NCBI GenBank assembly: GCA_023228045.1
Contig: JALOBY010000018.1
Coordinates: 1-30,607 of the forward strand
Source: Endomicrobiales bacterium
GTDB lineage: Bacteria; Elusimicrobiota; Endomicrobiia; Endomicrobiales; JALOBY01
Direction of reading: 5' to 3'
DNA: 30,607 nucleotides
In this document: positions 8,387 through 16,918 of the stretch, piece after piece
Position numbering within the stretch: position 1 is the first letter of the stretch
How the letters are laid out: each line of letters begins with the position of its first letter
Made by a program: the position numbers and the translations under genes
The notes under the pieces: generated by a model
Databases searched by the model: none
Seen by the model: only the letters and a program-made list of their open reading frames with translations
Told to the model about the DNA's origin: nothing

Positions 8387-8414
8387 AATTTCCTTTTTTG
8401 TTTTTTGCGCTTTG

Positions 8415-8443
8415 AGTATATTAGATATGCTATGCGTTGTCAA
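8415..8443 (-). promoter_or_regulatory. Promoter of ygiQ
   Basis: Read on the minus strand: a perfect TTGACA (8443-8438), 17-base spacer, then TATACT (8420-8415). It is one of the best sigma-70-type promoters in the window, about 30 bases before the ygiQ start. It is divergent from the promoter of the next gene. Confidence 0.8.
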
Positions 8444-8479
8444 TGTAAAAAAACTATTTTTTATATACATAAATGCAAT

Positions 8480-8508
8480 TTGATATTTTACGGCAAAGTT
8501 GCTAAACT
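8480..8508 (+). promoter_or_regulatory. Promoter of the membrane HELTH protein gene
   Basis: TTGATA (8480-8485), 17-base spacer, TAAACT (8503-8508) with an extended TG (TGCTAAACT). The expected transcription start, near 8514-8516, is only about 5 bases before the ATG at 8520, so the message would be nearly leaderless. Confidence 0.6.
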
Positions 8509-8519
8509 GCCATAGTAAA

Positions 8520-9197
8520 ATGGCATTATTAAGGAAGTTATTCGCGGTTTTATTGTTCCCATTTGCTGTTGTTGCAATTTGGGTTTTACTTAAAGTTATT
8601 ATTGAGCTTGGCATAAGCAACTCAAGCGCTTTATCACCATTTGCTGCCGGATTAATTTTGTACTTGCTATTACAAAAACTGCTTTCAAAACCCCTTAGAA
8701 CTTATGTTTTTGGGCACGAACTTACGCATGCAATTGCTGGCGTTTTAAGCGGCGCAAAAGTTAAAAGTTTTAATGTTTCATCAAGTGGTGGCTGTGTAGT
8801 AATGGATAAAAGAACGCCATTTATTGCACTTGCCCCATATTTTGTGCCTATTTACACTTTAATTTTTGCCGCTATTTATTTGTTAGTTGGATTGTTTATT
8901 GACACACAAAATTACTACTGGCTTTATGCTTTCGGCTGCGGCTTTACTTTGGCTTTTCACTATGCGCTTACATACTTTGCGCTTGCAAAAGGTCAAAGCG
9001 ACCTTGAACAATACGGCAAATTTTTTTCTATGACAATAATTGTTTTTGCGCTTTGCATAGCAACGCTGACGGTGTTAAAAGCAGTTTTTCCAGATCAGAT
9101 TTATATTAGTGATTTTATTTCTCAAAATATTGTTGATATAAAAAATATAGGGCAAAAGGTGTATGCATTATGTTTGACATTCCAACTGATGAAATAA
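8520..9197 (+). CDS. Integral membrane protein with HELTH zinc-protease motif (M50B-like)
   Basis: About 225 residues, highly hydrophobic with five or six predicted membrane helices. The central motif is FGHELTHAIAGVLSGAKVKSF, a HExxH metalloprotease motif placed as in M50/M50B membrane proteases. A second conserved-looking stretch, GQSDLEQYG, follows two helices later and could give the third ligand, but the classical M50 NPDG/LDG motif is absent. Intramembrane protease activity is inferred only. The start at 8520 is supported by a promoter almost on top of it; no Shine-Dalgarno is visible. It overlaps the next gene by 28 bases, so the two are likely translationally coupled. Confidence 0.65.
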   Translation: MALLRKLFAVLLFPFAVVAIWVLLKVIIELGISNSSALSPFAAGLILYLLLQKLLSKPLRTYVFGHELTHAIAGVLSGAKVKSFNVSSSGGCVVMDKRTPFIALAPYFVPIYTLIFAAIYLLVGLFIDTQNYYWLYAFGCGFTLAFHYALTYFALAKGQSDLEQYGKFFSMTIIVFALCIATLTVLKAVFPDQIYISDFISQNIVDIKNIGQKVYALCLTFQLMK

Positions 9198-9757
9198 GAA
9201 GGAAACTCTTTCACCTGCTTACGCTTGTTTATGTTTTTGGCTATTGGTTTTTAAACAAAGATATGGTTCTTTGGGTTATGGGCGGCATAATTGTGGTGGT
9301 TTTCATTGTTGAAATGGTGCGTTTAAATATGCCAGCTTTTAATGTTTGGACATTGCGGTTTTTAGGCGGTGTGCATAGGCCATGGGAGGCATCTAATATA
9401 AGTGGCCTGCCCTGGACATTACTTGGTTCATTTTTAACAATGCTGCTATTTGAAGATAAAAGCCTTGTACTTGTCAGTCTATTTTATCTTGCCTTAGGTG
9501 ATGCCTCTGCAGCGCTTTTTGGCAAGTTTTGCGGCAAATATAAAATTTTTTGGTACAACAAAACTGTTGAAGGTAGTATTGCCTGTTTTGTTATTTGCTT
9601 AGCACTTGGCATACCATTTTTAGGGCTACCTTTGGCGCTATTAGGGGCACTCATTGCAACAATAATTGAAATAATTGCATGGCCATTAAATGACAATTTT
9701 TGGATGCCGCTTGTTTCCTGCGCATTTTTAACAATTCTTAAAAACTACTTGTTTTAA
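9170..9757 (+). CDS. Dolichol kinase / CTP-dependent diacylglycerol kinase-like membrane protein
   Basis: A 195-residue multi-span membrane protein of the family that includes yeast Dgk1, dolichol kinase and plant VTE5/phytol kinase, which use CTP to phosphorylate isoprenoid or lipid alcohols. It begins with the RRKLFHL motif (residues about 10-16) and carries ALGDASAALFGKFCGK (about 108-123) followed by KTVEGSIACF (about 131-140), the nucleotide-binding signature. AAAGGTG lies 8 bases upstream. Substrate cannot be told from sequence. The NodB deacetylase follows after 19 bases, so the three-gene run may be one envelope operon. Confidence 0.8.
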   Translation: MFDIPTDEIRRKLFHLLTLVYVFGYWFLNKDMVLWVMGGIIVVVFIVEMVRLNMPAFNVWTLRFLGGVHRPWEASNISGLPWTLLGSFLTMLLFEDKSLVLVSLFYLALGDASAALFGKFCGKYKIFWYNKTVEGSIACFVICLALGIPFLGLPLALLGALIATIIEIIAWPLNDNFWMPLVSCAFLTILKNYLF

Positions 9758-9776
9758 TTTTTTTGTGAGCAAAGTT

Positions 9777-10454
9777 ATGAAACTATTTATAACATTTCTC
9801 GTTGTATTTTTTATATCACTAAACCTTGCTTATTGCGATAACTTTTACGCACAAGGGCCAAAAGGCAAGAAACAAATTGCCATAACTTTTGATGATGGAC
9901 CTGGCCCACATACCCAAGAAGTGCTTGATATGTTAAAAGCTAATGGGGTAAAAGCCACATTTTTTATGGAAGGCCAGCTTGTAAACATAAGGCCGGCTAT
10001 GGCACAAATGGTAATTGCCGACGGGCACGAAGTTGGCAGCCATCTTTACGATCACCCCAATTTTTATAAAATGAAAGGTATAGAAAATAAACCAAAATTG
10101 CTTAAACAAATTCAATTAGCAGAAAATGCTTTCTTGAAAATTGGACATAAACCAAACTTAGTTAGAATGCCATACGGTTTTGTTAATACTTGGGTAAAAC
10201 AGACACTTGAAGAAAAAGGTTATATTGCGGTTAATTGGACATTTGGTTGTGACTGGAACAAAATGAAAAAAGAAGAGCTTGCGGCAGTATATGTAAAAAA
10301 TGTACGAGCAGGCGCAATACTGCTTTTTCATGATGGCGGCAGTAACAGAGAACGTACAATTTATGCCGCAAAAAGGGCAATTGAAGAGGCAAAAAAGCAA
10401 GGTCTGGGAATTGTTACGGTGAGTCAGTTATTGGGGCTGAATAAAGTTAACTAA
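9777..10454 (+). CDS. Secreted polysaccharide deacetylase (NodB homology domain)
   Basis: About 225 residues with a signal peptide (residues 1 to about 20) and a complete NodB/CE4 domain. Motif 1 is TFDDGP (D39, D40), motif 2 is SHLYDHP (metal ligands H89 and H93), motif 3 is RMPYG (R130), motif 4 lies around CDWNK, and motif 5 is LLFHDGG (H185, D186). Such enzymes remove N-acetyl groups from peptidoglycan or exopolysaccharide outside the cytoplasm. All catalytic residues are present. A GTG at 9765 would add four residues; neither start has a clear Shine-Dalgarno. Confidence 0.92.
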   Translation: MKLFITFLVVFFISLNLAYCDNFYAQGPKGKKQIAITFDDGPGPHTQEVLDMLKANGVKATFFMEGQLVNIRPAMAQMVIADGHEVGSHLYDHPNFYKMKGIENKPKLLKQIQLAENAFLKIGHKPNLVRMPYGFVNTWVKQTLEEKGYIAVNWTFGCDWNKMKKEELAAVYVKNVRAGAILLFHDGGSNRERTIYAAKRAIEEAKKQGLGIVTVSQLLGLNKVN

Positions 10455-10476
10455 AACTCAAAAGATGATAACTGTT

Positions 10477-10504
10477 TTGTCTTAAGCGCAACTTTTTGTA
10501 TAAT
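10477..10504 (+). promoter_or_regulatory. Probable promoter of tRNA-Leu
   Basis: TTGTCT (10477-10482), 16-base spacer, perfect TATAAT (10499-10504). It is the only good promoter between the deacetylase and tRNA-Leu, but it implies a 5' extension of about 65 bases, which includes a small hairpin TACCA/TGGTA. Confidence 0.55.
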
Positions 10505-10576
10505 ACCAAAATATGGTAAAAACTGGTTGTTTATACTTAAAAATTTGTAATTGATATTTTAATTACCTATAAGATT

Positions 10577-10662
10577 GCCGAGGTGGCGGAACTGGCAGAC
10601 GCGTCAGACTCAAAATCTGAAGTCGCTTAGGCGGCGTGAGAGTTCAATTCTCTCCCTCGGCA
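10577..10662 (+). tRNA. trnL: tRNA-Leu (CAA anticodon)
   Basis: An 86-base class II tRNA. The acceptor GCCGAGG (10577-10583) pairs with CCTCGGC (10655-10661), discriminator A. The anticodon stem TCAGA/TCTGA encloses loop CTCAAAA, anticodon CAA. A long variable arm (GTCGCTTAGGCGGC) and T-arm GAGAGTTCAATTCTCTC are present. CCA is not encoded. Confidence 0.95.
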
Positions 10663-10777
10663 TTTAATGTTAGAAGCAGTATTACTTAAACACACTTTCC
10701 TAAAAACTTCCAATGCAAAAATAAAATCTTAAAAATAAATAGTAGTGATTAGGTTATGGGTTTATTGTTTTTTTGAC

Positions 10778-10806
10778 TTGATAGTCGGTAAATGAATTGG
10801 TATCAT
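10778..10806 (+). promoter_or_regulatory. Promoter of the TPR/barrel operon, abutting repeat copy A
   Basis: TTGATA (10778-10783), 17-base spacer, TATCAT (10801-10806) with extended TG (TGGTATCAT). The start point would fall near 10813, inside the palindromic element that begins at 10811, so the whole element would be the 5' leader of the downstream gene. Confidence 0.65.
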
Positions 10807-10810
10807 TAAA

Positions 10811-10967
10811 CCCGGATTTCGCAATAGGATTTGGAATTTGTCAAAAGATATGGGACATTTTTTTTCGCAAAAGTCTTGCAAATGGAATAACCATTCGCTG
10901 CAATTTTTGCGTCAAAAATGCCTCCATCTCTTTCGTCTCGGTTCTCAAACCTATTACAAAATACGGG
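10811..10967 (-). repeat. Dispersed palindromic element, copy A (about 157 bp)
   Basis: Together with tRNA-Leu and the promoter at 10778-10806, this accounts for the gap 10663-10975. Terminal inverted repeats: 10811-10828 (CCCGGATTTCGCAATAGG) and 10950-10967, 15 of 18 paired. Internal hairpin: CGCAAAA (10866-10872) with TTTTGCG (10905-10911), and AATGG (10881-10885) with CCATT (10891-10895). The motif TCGTCTCGGT (10933-10942) is shared with the other copies. Flanks are TTAAA and TTAAC. Orientation is minus, taking copy B as plus. The most diverged of the three copies. The frame matching copy B stays open for about 42 codons. Confidence 0.85.
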
Positions 10968-10975
10968 TTAACAAA

Positions 10976-13804
10976 ATGAACACAAAAAAAGAAATCACGC
11001 AAATAACAAATTCGGTTAAAATAAACAAAAAAAATAAATGCTATGCCAGCACATTTGTTTTTTTACTTTTATGTTTTTTTTATATTGTTGTGCCATTTAC
11101 AGTTTATGCAGACGACCAGCTTTCAGAAACACTTTTCCTTCAAAAAAACTATAAAGCAGCCTCTGCAGAGTTTGCAGCTTCCGCCGTTTTGGATTTTGAC
11201 ACGCCATCTGGTCAGGTTTCTTCCTTACGCCTTGCCGATTGTTATTTTGGACTTGGTTATTATTTAAAAGCGCAAAATCAATATACAAAGTTTCTTGCCA
11301 TTTACCCTCAAAGCGTTCATGCCGACAAGGCGCTTTTTTACCTTGCGAAAGCACTTTTTAAACAAGAAAAATATGAAGATGCGTTAAGCGCGTACGACAA
11401 ATTTATTGGGCAGTTCCAAAACAGTTCTTATATTGCCGATGCCTACTTTGGCGAAGCATTATGCCTTTATAACCTTGGCAGATATACAACTTCACTTGCA
11501 AAACTTGGCGAACTATTAGATGATTATGGGCAAAAAAGAACCGATCTGCAAGAAGCCGCCCAATTCTATGTTGCAGAAACCTGGTTTGAAAGAGGTAGTT
11601 ATTCTGAGGCTGAAGCTGCATATAAAAAATTCTTAAATGAAAATAAAAGTTCTCTTTTGGTGCCGCTTGCTTGTTACAAGCTTGGTCGCACTTTTATTGC
11701 AAGGGGCAAAATGGAAAGTGCAAGGTCTGAGTTTGAAGACGCGCTTGCCAGGCAGTATGATCCCGAAATACAAGCGGCAATAGTTTTTTCAATGGCAGAG
11801 TCGTATTATTTTGAAAAACAATACTCACAGGCTGTTTCGCGCTATGAAAGCATTGTAAAAAAATATCCGTCATCAGACCTTGCACCAAAAGCACTTTTTT
11901 GCGCGGGTTGGTGCTTTGTTGAAACCGGCAACTTTGCAAAAGCCGCAAAATACTTTGATTTAATGGATAAAAATTTTCAGCTTAATGCATACTCTGAACA
12001 ATCTACTTATTTATCTGGCATCTGCCTTTATAATTTAGGCAACTACAGAGCTGCATATTCTCAGTTAGATAAATTTGCAAATATGCATCCTGTAAGTGAG
12101 CTTACGCCATTTGCTGCTTATTGGAGCGCGTGGAGTTCGTTAAAAGATTCCAAACCGGAAAAAGCTCTTGAACAGTTTAGAACAATAATTAAAAAATACC
12201 CAAATGTCTCTGTTGCAGAAAGAGCCGAATTTATGGTTGCAGAGTGTTTCTTTGCGACAAAAGAATATGACGCGGCCAGAAAACACTATCAGCAGTTCCT
12301 TAGCGCTTATGCATCTTCTCAAATGTTTGATGATGCGCTCTTTGGCATAGGGAAGTGTTTTGCCGGGCGCGGTGACTATGGGCTTGCAAGAGAGGTATAT
12401 GAAAATTTTTTAAAAGAATTACCAAAAAGCCGTCTTGCAAACAGTGTACGGCTTGAAATTGCAAACACTTATATTTTCGAAGGCAAATATAGTGATGCTA
12501 TAAATGCTCTAAATGATCTTGCCAAAGTTTCTGATAACTCTTTTGCCAACGATGTCAACTTTCGCCTTGGCTTTGCTCAATATAAAAATGGCAATTACGC
12601 AAAAGCGGTGCAAACCTTTGCGAAATTTGCAGATAGCCAAAACGAAAAAGGCGATGAGGTTTTATACTACAGCGGCTTAGCGTTAATAAAAATTAAAGAG
12701 TATTCCAGTGCTCAAAAAGCATTTGATAAACTACTTACACAATGGCCAAAATCTTCTCTTGTAAGCGAGGCATTGCTTCGCAAAGGCGATATTTTTTGGG
12801 ATATAAAAGAATACGAAAAAGCGGCGCAAAGTTACGGTCAGGTTGTAAAAAACTATCCTGTAAGCCAGGTTGCGCCTTATGCTTTATATGCAAAAGGCGA
12901 AGCACTTTTCGCGCAGAGTAAAAACGCAGATGCGCTTAATAGTTGGCAATATCTTGTAGAAACATATCCGCTTTCAAACTTAAGCTCCGATGTTGGTATG
13001 AAAATAGCAGAAAAGCTAAAAGCCGAAGAGAGTTATGCGGCGGCGCTAAAAGCATATAATACTGTTCGTTTAAAGTATCCAGCATCTATAGCCGGCCGTA
13101 ACGCTGAAATTGGCGCAGCACAGATGCATTATAAAATAGGCAACTTTGCCACATCGCTAAGTGCGTACGATAAAATTATAAAATCACTCGATTACACAAA
13201 TGATTTAAAAGCAATCGCGCAATTTGGAGTTGCCCAGTGTTATGAAAAACTTAATAAAATTAATAATGCGCTTTACGCGTATCAAGAAGTAGTAGATAAG
13301 TATAAGGAAAGTGTTTATGCACCCAAAGCACAGCTTTCTATTGCTAAAATTTGGGAGTCATTAGGCGAAGACACTCTAGCTAAAAATGCCTACGATGTGT
13401 TAATTAACAAGTTTCCAAAAAGTGCAATTGCAAGCAGTCAATTTTTAACAAAAGCTATAAAATTGCAAGAGCAAAGCCGGTGGAAAGAAAGTATTGATTT
13501 GTTACGCCACGCCATTGAATGTGAAGATAAATCAATTGCAGCTCAAGCGCAAAAATTGCTTGGTGATGCGTTTTTTAATACTAATGCTTACAAAGAAGCC
13601 ACAGTAGAATACTTAAAAACTGTATATCTCTTTCGTGATTATGTCCAATATTCTTCAGAGGCGCAGTTTATGGCAGGTGTTGCTTGTCAGGCATTAAAAC
13701 AAAAAAAAGAAGCTATAAACGCGTATAAAAGAACTGTTGAGTTTTTTCCACAAAGCACATGGGCACAGCAGGCAAAACAAAAGCTTGAAAGTATGGGAAA
13801 ATGA
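10976..13804 (+). CDS. Large periplasmic tetratricopeptide-repeat protein
   Basis: About 942 residues. A signal peptide with a long lysine-rich n-region and a hydrophobic core ends near VYA (about residue 45). The rest is a near-continuous array of TPR-type helical pairs, with about twenty repeats of the pattern A-x-Y-x-x-G-x-x-x-F-x-x-x-x-Y-x-x-A-x-x-x-Y. This is the YbgF/BamD-like style of long periplasmic TPR proteins, which scaffold envelope complexes. The ATG at 10976 is 8 bases past repeat copy A, and no Shine-Dalgarno is visible. Its stop overlaps the next start (ATGA), so it is coupled to the barrel-like gene, and ExbB/ExbD follow. A role in an energised envelope complex is inferred from this context. 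Confidence 0.85.
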   Translation: MNTKKEITQITNSVKINKKNKCYASTFVFLLLCFFYIVVPFTVYADDQLSETLFLQKNYKAASAEFAASAVLDFDTPSGQVSSLRLADCYFGLGYYLKAQNQYTKFLAIYPQSVHADKALFYLAKALFKQEKYEDALSAYDKFIGQFQNSSYIADAYFGEALCLYNLGRYTTSLAKLGELLDDYGQKRTDLQEAAQFYVAETWFERGSYSEAEAAYKKFLNENKSSLLVPLACYKLGRTFIARGKMESARSEFEDALARQYDPEIQAAIVFSMAESYYFEKQYSQAVSRYESIVKKYPSSDLAPKALFCAGWCFVETGNFAKAAKYFDLMDKNFQLNAYSEQSTYLSGICLYNLGNYRAAYSQLDKFANMHPVSELTPFAAYWSAWSSLKDSKPEKALEQFRTIIKKYPNVSVAERAEFMVAECFFATKEYDAARKHYQQFLSAYASSQMFDDALFGIGKCFAGRGDYGLAREVYENFLKELPKSRLANSVRLEIANTYIFEGKYSDAINALNDLAKVSDNSFANDVNFRLGFAQYKNGNYAKAVQTFAKFADSQNEKGDEVLYYSGLALIKIKEYSSAQKAFDKLLTQWPKSSLVSEALLRKGDIFWDIKEYEKAAQSYGQVVKNYPVSQVAPYALYAKGEALFAQSKNADALNSWQYLVETYPLSNLSSDVGMKIAEKLKAEESYAAALKAYNTVRLKYPASIAGRNAEIGAAQMHYKIGNFATSLSAYDKIIKSLDYTNDLKAIAQFGVAQCYEKLNKINNALYAYQEVVDKYKESVYAPKAQLSIAKIWESLGEDTLAKNAYDVLINKFPKSAIASSQFLTKAIKLQEQSRWKESIDLLRHAIECEDKSIAAQAQKLLGDAFFNTNAYKEATVEYLKTVYLFRDYVQYSSEAQFMAGVACQALKQKKEAINAYKRTVEFFPQSTWAQQAKQKLESMGK

Positions 13805-15255
13805 AAACTTCAAAAATACTATTGCTTATAACTAATATGTTTATATTTTCAGTTTGCGTTTATGCGCAAACACAAGATGGCACTATATTTACATTGCCAG
13901 AAACACCTCCAACAATTCAAAAACTTGAAAAAACACCACTTGATAATCCGATTTTAAAAAGGCAGGCTTTTGTTTCAGATGAAGAACTTGTACTTTCACC
14001 CTTTTGGGTAAGCAATGATTTTAGCGATGAAAACCCATCAAATATGCTTAGCGCTGGCATTCATGCCGGAAATTTTGGCACAACAGGCGGCTTTATAAAT
14101 TACAGTTCAACAAATATGATAGATGCCTTAATTAAATATGAAAAGTCCGATGGAGACACGCAAATATTCGCATCGGAAAATGGTTATATCGGCGTTGGTT
14201 TTAAAAATTTTGTAGGGCCGAATGTTTTTCTTTCTCTAAATACTCAGGCAAGCAAAAACACATTTAATAACCAGTCAAAGGATATGATTGGCGCAGATGT
14301 TAAAGCACACTTCTATTGCTTAAAAGGCTTATCGGTTGAAACAGATTTAGAAGGCAGGGAGTTTTCGCTTGCATCAATGCAAAAAAACAGCTTATTAAGT
14401 GCTGGTTTCCTTGCAAAGTTTTTGCCGTTAAACGATACTTTAACCACTGCTAAGTTTTATGCATCGCAAAATACCGGATTCTCAAACGCAAAAAATTATT
14501 ACACAGCTGAGTTTTGGGCTCAAAGCGTGTTATTAAACAAGTTTTCCGCAGGTGCTGGTTTTAATTTAAGGAATGCCAATTTTGCACTTAATGGGAAACT
14601 CATCTATAAAATCTCAGATTATTTTAGTGCTTCCGCAGGGTTTGATAGTGGTTTACAAGAGTTGTTATGGCAAGAAATTTATGGCAAAGAGAGGTTTTAT
14701 TCTTCAAATTCATACCTTTTAAACCCTGAAAATAAATATGAGTTAACACAGACAATCTCTTGCAACATTTTAGAGCGATATCTATTTTCTTCAACCTTTT
14801 TTCAACGCGGCCAAAAAAACTCTTTAGTGTTTTTATATGATGCTTCAAATAATACAATATACCCTGGCAATATAGACGATACCTACGCTTCGGGACTAAG
14901 AGTAGCTGCGCAGTACAACGGTGTTTTTTCTTTAAAGTTTGAAGCCGAAAAGCTTTTAAACCGCAGCAGCGAATTGCTATGCCAGCAAAGCGCGACAATT
15001 TCAGCAGAGTTTAGCTCTTATGGTTTTAAGCTAAAACCTGCTTATACTTTTGTGCCACAAATGTACTATGATTATACCGCGAGTATAAAAACATTAGCTT
15101 ATAATAATGCCATAATGTCTGTTGAAAAACCATTAAGCAAAAATATTGTACTAACATTAGGTGCGCAAAATATATTGGGTGATAAACAGGAAGTTCAGCC
15201 GAACTTTGTGACCAAAGAAGCTAAATACCAAGTTGGATTGACAATCAACTTCTAA
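13801..15255 (+). CDS. Predicted outer-membrane beta-barrel protein
   Basis: A 484-residue protein with a signal peptide (cleavage near VYAQ, residue about 23). A short proline-rich segment (TLPETPPTIQKLEKTPLDNP) precedes many alternating amphipathic strands rich in aromatic and glycine residues. The last residue is phenylalanine (GLTINF), the usual recognition signal for outer-membrane insertion. The C-terminal half resembles the last strands of TonB-dependent receptors (LTLGAQNILGDK), but there is no plug domain. Overlap with the TPR gene (ATGA) suggests the two act together. Exact function is unknown. Confidence 0.7.
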   Translation: MKTSKILLLITNMFIFSVCVYAQTQDGTIFTLPETPPTIQKLEKTPLDNPILKRQAFVSDEELVLSPFWVSNDFSDENPSNMLSAGIHAGNFGTTGGFINYSSTNMIDALIKYEKSDGDTQIFASENGYIGVGFKNFVGPNVFLSLNTQASKNTFNNQSKDMIGADVKAHFYCLKGLSVETDLEGREFSLASMQKNSLLSAGFLAKFLPLNDTLTTAKFYASQNTGFSNAKNYYTAEFWAQSVLLNKFSAGAGFNLRNANFALNGKLIYKISDYFSASAGFDSGLQELLWQEIYGKERFYSSNSYLLNPENKYELTQTISCNILERYLFSSTFFQRGQKNSLVFLYDASNNTIYPGNIDDTYASGLRVAAQYNGVFSLKFEAEKLLNRSSELLCQQSATISAEFSSYGFKLKPAYTFVPQMYYDYTASIKTLAYNNAIMSVEKPLSKNIVLTLGAQNILGDKQEVQPNFVTKEAKYQVGLTINF

Positions 15256-15340
15256 ATAATTAATTAGTGTAATAATTTGGCACTAAAACTTATATACTGA
15301 CATTTCATAGGATAATGCTTTTTTGGGCAAGGAGGTAGCA

Positions 15341-15961
15341 ATGTTCGAGGGTAAAACACTTTGGCAGATTTTTAATTTTGGTGGGCCAGTAATGTATGTG
15401 TTGCTGTTTTGTTCAATATTTTCCATCGCCGTAATATTAAACCGCATCATTTATTACGCGCGTGTTTCAAAAACTTCCAGAGAAGATTTCATAGCTGAGG
15501 TTGTAAGTGAAATTAAAGCTGGTAACTTTCAAAAAGCCATTGAGGTATGCAAAAATGCACAGATGCCATTTGCCAATGTAGTGCTTTCTGGCCTTAAGCT
15601 TCGTGGTCATGGTGAGAAAATGATCTCAAACGCGTTGGAGCGTGAAGTTACCATAGAGGTAATAAAACTTGAAAAATACACAAGCGTGGTTGGCACCATA
15701 GGCAATATATCGCTTTACATCGGGCTTTTTGGCACAATTATAGGAGTTGTGAGGGCATTCCACGATATTTCAAGTGTCGGAACAGGCGGCATAAGCACAG
15801 TTATAGGCGGAGTTTCAGAGGCACTTGTTGCAACCGCTACGGGCTTAATGGTTGCTATACCAGCAGTGGTTGCCTATAACTATTTTGTAAAAAGAATTGA
15901 CCAATTTGTTAATGATATGGAACTTTGCGCTTCAGAACTTTTAGACGCACTTTCGGAGTAA
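15341..15961 (+). CDS. exbB: ExbB/TolQ-family proton channel subunit
   Basis: About 206 residues. Three membrane spans are expected (about 15-35, 118-142, 155-180). The last two carry the family signature: GNISLYIGLFGTIIGVVRAF and GVSEALVATATGLMVAIPAVVAYN. ExbB/TolQ form the pentameric stator that uses the proton gradient to drive TonB or TolA. The ATG at 15341 has a perfect AAGGAGG 5 bases upstream; a TTG at 15323 would lie ahead of that site. exbD follows after two bases. Confidence 0.93.
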   Translation: MFEGKTLWQIFNFGGPVMYVLLFCSIFSIAVILNRIIYYARVSKTSREDFIAEVVSEIKAGNFQKAIEVCKNAQMPFANVVLSGLKLRGHGEKMISNALEREVTIEVIKLEKYTSVVGTIGNISLYIGLFGTIIGVVRAFHDISSVGTGGISTVIGGVSEALVATATGLMVAIPAVVAYNYFVKRIDQFVNDMELCASELLDALSE

Positions 15962-15963
15962 AA

Positions 15964-16383
15964 ATGTTTGGTAACAAAAAGCGTAGAAGAACAAAGCTAA
16001 TGTCTGATATAAACATCACACCTTTTACAGATGTGGTGCTTGTGTTATTAATTATTTTTATGGTCACAACACCTATAATTACGCACTCGGCATTAAAGGT
16101 TCAGTTGCCAAAAGCCACCAATGTTGAAAATGAAAGTGGTCAGCAAATAACAATAACAGTTGATGCGCAAGGGCGTATAATTGTGGATGGCACACAAGTT
16201 GAAATTAAAGATTTAACAGAAGAACTTACAGCAAGAATTAGTATCAAAAGTAACGCGGCAGTGGTTGTAAAAGGTGATAAAAACGCGAAATATGAAGCTA
16301 TTGTCAATGTTATTGATATTGCTAAACTTTGCGGAGCAAAAAAGTTTGCCTTGGCGGTTGAATTAAAAAATAAAAATGATTGA
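15964..16383 (+). CDS. exbD: ExbD/TolR-family subunit
   Basis: About 139 residues. A basic N-terminus precedes SDINITPFTDVVLVLLIIFMV, a single membrane helix with the essential aspartate at D23, followed by a periplasmic domain (KVQLPKA, ITITVDAQGRI, VVVKGDKNAKYE). It works with ExbB in coupling proton flow to envelope work. The start at 15964 follows GGAG within the exbB end. No tonB or tolA is visible nearby. It overlaps the PAP2 gene by 8 bases. Confidence 0.93.
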   Translation: MFGNKKRRRTKLMSDINITPFTDVVLVLLIIFMVTTPIITHSALKVQLPKATNVENESGQQITITVDAQGRIIVDGTQVEIKDLTEELTARISIKSNAAVVVKGDKNAKYEAIVNVIDIAKLCGAKKFALAVELKNKND

Positions 16384-16918
16384 AACCCTACTGGCATTAG
16401 ACCATAAACTTGCAGGCATAATTGTTTTTGATTTTAAAAATAGCTTTTTTGATTTCATTATGCCCATACTGTCTAATTCAAAATTGTGGACGGCGCCGCT
16501 TGTTATTTTTATATTTTTTCTATGTACACTTGGCAAAAAAAAAGGCATTGCAACAACAATAGTGCTTTTGATAACCATCGCAATTACAGATTTAATTTGC
16601 GGTGGTATCTTAAAAGACATTTTTCACAGAGCAAGGCCTTTAAGCAGTTCTTTTACTTCTTTCCCTTCGTGCCATGCGGCAAACACTTTTGCCGCCGCTA
16701 TGGTGTTTGCCCACTTTTATAAAAACATATTGTGGCGATTTTTGGTGTTTGGCGCGGCGATTGCTGTTGGTTTCTCAAGAATTTACATATTGGCTCATTA
16801 CCCGTTAGATGTGATAGGCGGTATGTTCTTTGGCGGCCTTATAGCGTTTGTTGTAATACACTTATTAAAATCTAACGCAAATAAATATATACAAGGGCAA
16901 TTGTTTAATGCTAAATAA
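16376..16918 (+). CDS. PAP2-family lipid phosphatase
   Basis: A 180-residue membrane phosphatase with all three PAP2 motifs: KDIFHRARP (K80, R87, P88), PSCH (97-100, where the usual glycine is cysteine), and SRIYILAHYPLDVIGG (R135, nucleophile H141, D145). Family members dephosphorylate undecaprenyl pyrophosphate, phosphatidic acid or lipid A on the outer face of the inner membrane. Overlaps on both sides (8 bases with exbD, 11 bases with the GT39 gene) show a tight operon. Pairing with a polyprenyl-sugar transferase suggests lipid-carrier or lipid A work, by inference. Confidence 0.9.
   Translation: MIETLLALDHKLAGIIVFDFKNSFFDFIMPILSNSKLWTAPLVIFIFFLCTLGKKKGIATTIVLLITIAITDLICGGILKDIFHRARPLSSSFTSFPSCHAANTFAAAMVFAHFYKNILWRFLVFGAAIAVGFSRIYILAHYPLDVIGGMFFGGLIAFVVIHLLKSNANKYIQGQLFNAK

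Noticed and set aside
8387..8620. Longer N-terminus for ygiQ
   Set aside because: It would include the ygiQ promoter and run into the next gene; the start at 8386 has a good ribosome site and matches the family N-terminus.
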